Part shown: piece after piece, positions 61,897 through 64,000 of the stretch
Position numbering within the stretch: position 1 is the stretch's first letter
Layout of the letters: each line of letters begins with the position of its first letter
DNA from: Mesorhizobium sp. BR1-1-16
GTDB taxonomy: Bacteria; Pseudomonadota; Alphaproteobacteria; Rhizobiales; Kaistiaceae
Reading direction: 5' to 3'
Length of the DNA stretch: 64,000 nucleotides
Assembly (NCBI RefSeq): GCF_020165495.1
Contig: NZ_JAIUIE010000001.1
Location: 124,001 to 188,000 of the forward strand
The notes under the pieces: model-generated
What the model saw: only the letters and a program-made list of their open reading frames with translations
Databases searched by the model: none
Told to the model about the DNA's origin: nothing
Made by a program: the position numbers and the translations under genes

Positions 61897-62781
61897 TTGT
61901 CGATGTCCTTCCTCGCTCCCGTCCGGCGCCTGCTGCCGGCTCGCTTCCGCAAGGAGGAGACCGTTGTCCCCGTCGTGCGGCTTTCGGGCGTCATCGGCCA
62001 GGTTTCGGCGTTCCGCCAGGGCATCACGCTCGCCGCCGTCGCGCCGCAGCTGCAGCGGGCCTTCACGATGAAGGAGGCGCCGGTGGTCGCGATTGCGATC
62101 AATTCGCCCGGTGGTTCGCCGGTGCAGTCGCATCTTGTCTTCAAGCGCATCCGCGCGCTCGCCGAGGAGCACAAGAAGGAAGTCATCGTCGTCGTCGAAG
62201 ATGTCGCGGCCTCCGGCGGTTACCTGATCGCGCTCGCGGGTGATCGGATCATCGTCGATGCGTCCTCGATCGTCGGCTCGATCGGTGTCGTCTCGGCCGG
62301 CTTCGGCTTCACCGGCCTCATCGAGAAGCTCGGCATCGAGCGGCGGGTGCACACCGCCGGCGAGAACAAGGCGATGCTCGATCCGTTCCAGCCCGAACGC
62401 GAAAGCGATGTGCAGCATCTGAAATCGCTGCAGCGCGATGTGCATGACATGTTCATCGAACTCGTTCGCAGCCGCCGCGGCACGCGCCTCTCCGATGAGC
62501 CGACGATGTTCACCGGCGCGTTCTGGTCCGGCGCGCGGGCTGTCGAGCTCGGTCTTGTCGACGGTCTTGGCGATCTCCGGTCACATCTGCGCGAGCGCTT
62601 CGGCGACAAGCTGCGCCTCGCGTTGATCGAGCCGAAACGCGACCTGATGGCGCGCTTTGGTGGAGATCGCGGCGGCATCGGCGCGGCCGGCCCTCGTTCC
62701 GGCGCAATCCTGGCCGAAGCTGTCGATCACGCGATTTCAGCCGTTGAATCGCGTGCGCTCTGGAATCGCTACGGCCTCTGA
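61897..62781 (+). CDS. S49 family peptidase (SppA/SohB-like, short form)
   Basis: A 294-residue serine peptidase of the SppA type. S106 in VAASGGYLIALAG and K158 in AGENKAML form the Ser-Lys dyad. There is no obvious N-terminal membrane segment, so a cytoplasmic or peripherally bound form is possible, unlike the E. coli enzyme. Start: TTG 61897 has GAGG at six bases; ATG 61903 would have it at twelve bases. It follows the TrmN6-like gene by 29 bases and is probably co-transcribed. Likely role: degrading cleaved signal peptides. Confidence 0.9.
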   Translation: MSMSFLAPVRRLLPARFRKEETVVPVVRLSGVIGQVSAFRQGITLAAVAPQLQRAFTMKEAPVVAIAINSPGGSPVQSHLVFKRIRALAEEHKKEVIVVVEDVAASGGYLIALAGDRIIVDASSIVGSIGVVSAGFGFTGLIEKLGIERRVHTAGENKAMLDPFQPERESDVQHLKSLQRDVHDMFIELVRSRRGTRLSDEPTMFTGAFWSGARAVELGLVDGLGDLRSHLRERFGDKLRLALIEPKRDLMARFGGDRGGIGAAGPRSGAILAEAVDHAISAVESRALWNRYGL

Positions 62782-62893
62782 TTGAGGCCGCCGTTGCAGT
62801 GCGCTGCGGAAAGAGTCATGCTTCGTTTTCGCGAGGCCGCAATGCGCTTTCGGGCGCGGCGCTTTCGCCCGGCCATATGTGAGGAAAGGTCAG

Positions 62894-63085
62894 ATGCCGC
62901 AAGTCGTTTTTGTTGCTCTCGTCGGAGCCCTCGGCATCGTCGCGCTGCGCGCCCTGGCTCGCCAGAAGGCCGCTGTCGCCATCCGCATCCGTGAAGCCGA
63001 GCGCGCCATGGCCAATCGGCCGCTGGCAACGCTGGTGCAGGATCCGGTCACCGGCATCTATCGCCCCGTGAACCGCGACTACTGA
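62894..63085 (+). CDS. small membrane-anchored protein of unknown function
   Basis: A 63-residue protein. A single hydrophobic segment (VVFVALVGALGIVALRALA) at the N-terminus is followed by a charged tail ending LVQDPVTGIYRPVNRDY. GGAAAGG lies about five bases before ATG 62894; an upstream GTG at 62879 is in frame but has no such site. I do not recognise the family. It lies 112 bases after the S49 peptidase gene and is convergent with glyS. Confidence 0.65.
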   Translation: MPQVVFVALVGALGIVALRALARQKAAVAIRIREAERAMANRPLATLVQDPVTGIYRPVNRDY

Positions 63086-63102
63086 TCAAGCCGATCCCAG
63101 AC

Positions 63103-63120
63103 CGGCGGCCTCAGCCGCCG
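63103..63120. terminator. hairpin between the small protein gene and glyS
   Basis: CGGCGGC and GCCGCCG form a 7-bp stem with loop CTCA. It overlaps the glyS stop and lies 18 bases after the small protein stop, between convergent genes. No T-tract follows on either strand, so it is only a weak two-way terminator candidate. Confidence 0.3.
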
Positions 63121-64000
63121 ATCTTCGAGAAATCTGCCACGGCGCGCGTCGCCGAGCGGATGGCTGCGAGCAGCCGCAGCCGATTGACCCGCACGGCTGG
63201 GTCGTCGGCATTGACCAGCACCTTTTCGAAGAACGCATCGACCGGCGCTCGGAGCTTGGCGAGTGCGGTCATAGCGCCAGCATAATCCTCGCGCGACACT
63301 GCCTGCTCAGCCGCCGGCAGCGCAATGCCGATTGCCTCGGCGAGAGCTCGTTCCTCCGGCTCGATCAGCAGCGCCGGATCGACCGCGCCATCGAAGCGCT
63401 CGCCGCCCTTTTCCTCGGCCTTCAGGATATTCGCCGCGCGGCGATAGCCACCCAAGAGGTTCCGGCCGTCCTCGGTCGCGAGGAATGCACCAAGCGCTTC
63501 CACCCGTCGGACGATGAGCAATGGGACATCGTTGGTATAGGTCAATACCGCGCCCGTGAGGGAGGCGCCGCGCGCTGCCTGAGCACCGTGATCGACGTCT
63601 TGCCCAACAGAAAGAACCGCGTCGACTAGATCGTGGCGGGCACCACTGTCGCGCAACTGAACCTTGAGTCGGTCCATCAAGAAAACCAGGAGGTCGAAGC
63701 CAACCCCCGTTTTGTCGAACTGCCCCTCGAGTCGATCGAGATGGGGAAGCAGTATCGGCAGAAGTGGAAGCGGCAGTCCGTTCTCCAGCACGATCCTAAT
63801 CACACCAAGTGCCGCGCGGCGGAGCGCGAACGGGTCTTTCGAGCCGGTCGGCTTCTCGTCGATCGCCCAGAATCCGGCGAGCGTATCGAGCTTGTCGGCG
63901 AGCGCGACGGCGATCGAGACCGGATTGTTGGGCACGCGGTCGCCAGGGCCCTGCGGCTTGTAGTGCTCCTCGATCGCGGCGGCGACGGCGGGCGCCTTGC
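63111..64000 (-). CDS. glyS: glycyl-tRNA synthetase beta subunit, C-terminal part (5' end outside window)
   Basis: The frame is open from the window end to the stop at 63111, giving about the last 296 residues. It shows [39 protein letters not shown], the central GlyS signature, and ends with the anticodon-binding-like DALR region ([25 protein letters not shown]). GlyS pairs with GlyQ to charge glycine tRNA. An apparent start at 63935 is an internal GTG, since similarity continues beyond it ([16 protein letters not shown]). Confidence 0.93.
   Translation of the reverse strand, partial: KAPAVAAAIEEHYKPQGPGDRVPNNPVSIAVALADKLDTLAGFWAIDEKPTGSKDPFALRRAALGVIRIVLENGLPLPLLPILLPHLDRLEGQFDKTGVGFDLLVFLMDRLKVQLRDSGARHDLVDAVLSVGQDVDHGAQAARGASLTGAVLTYTNDVPLLIVRRVEALGAFLATEDGRNLLGGYRRAANILKAEEKGGERFDGAVDPALLIEPEERALAEAIGIALPAAEQAVSREDYAGAMTALAKLRAPVDAFFEKVLVNADDPAVRVNRLRLLAAIRSATRAVADFSKIGG

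Overview
The window is a chromosomal segment of a GC-rich alphaproteobacterium, almost certainly Hyphomicrobiales (Rhizobiales). The case for this is a CcrM-type GANTC methyltransferase, an aa3 oxidase operon of the form coxB-ctaD-ctaB-coxF-ctaG-ctaE-DUF983-SURF1, an F0 ATP synthase cluster (atpI-B-E-F'-F) kept apart from F1, an IalB-family protein, and a dciA-dsbA-smc block close to mutY. The genus cannot be fixed from sequence alone; a Kaistia-like organism is a guess. I see no prophage, insertion sequence, CRISPR array, rRNA or tRNA. Most of the window is housekeeping DNA with dense, often divergent or convergent gene pairs.

Layout. 1-7.5 kb: end of an alpha/beta hydrolase gene, Dabb protein, pirin, xseB, marC, a class-II-like deacetylase, tsaC/Sua5, a DnaJ-like co-chaperone behind an RpoH-like promoter, a lipoprotein and pdxH. 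7.5-12 kb: a DUF308-like membrane protein divergent from an AraC regulator, then tldD, a PPOX flavoprotein and ialB. 12-19 kb: the cytochrome c oxidase operon with its haem and copper assembly factors. 19-21 kb: YqgE, an orphan DsbD N-terminal domain protein and a 1-Cys peroxiredoxin. 21-25 kb: ispH-thrB-rnhA on the minus strand, flanked on both sides by plus-strand toxin-antitoxin pairs (Phd/PIN, with the PIN toxin frameshifted, and HigBA with a perfect operator). 25-31 kb: a minus-strand operon thrC-M16 peptidase-rimJ followed by a large membrane GGDEF/EAL protein. 31-37 kb: a lipoprotein and the glycine cleavage operon gcvT-H-PA-PB behind a tandem glycine riboswitch.

37-40 kb: DUF1284, a HAD phosphatase and a periplasmic VWA protein. 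40-50 kb: ccrM, DUF1993, HAD, mutY, a divergent pyruvate kinase-like gene of unusual architecture, smc, a Tat-exported DsbA-like protein and dciA. 50-53 kb: the F0 operon ended by a strong hairpin terminator. 53-64 kb: rnhB, a PA0069-type radical SAM protein, a glycosyltransferase, moaB, ispE, a TPR/LysM protein, an octaprenyl-type diphosphate synthase, DUF2007, trmN6-like methyltransferase, an S49 peptidase, a small membrane protein and the 3' end of glyS.

The most unusual items are the pyruvate kinase-like protein that lacks the C domain and carries a helical N-terminal domain, the TA-flanked inverted ispH-thrB-rnhA cassette with the broken PIN toxin, the apparently leaderless, self-operated higBA, the riboswitch expression platform with alternating complementary segments that could mask the gcvT ribosome binding site, and the GGDEF/EAL protein with altered signature motifs. 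No clearly new multi-gene system is visible.
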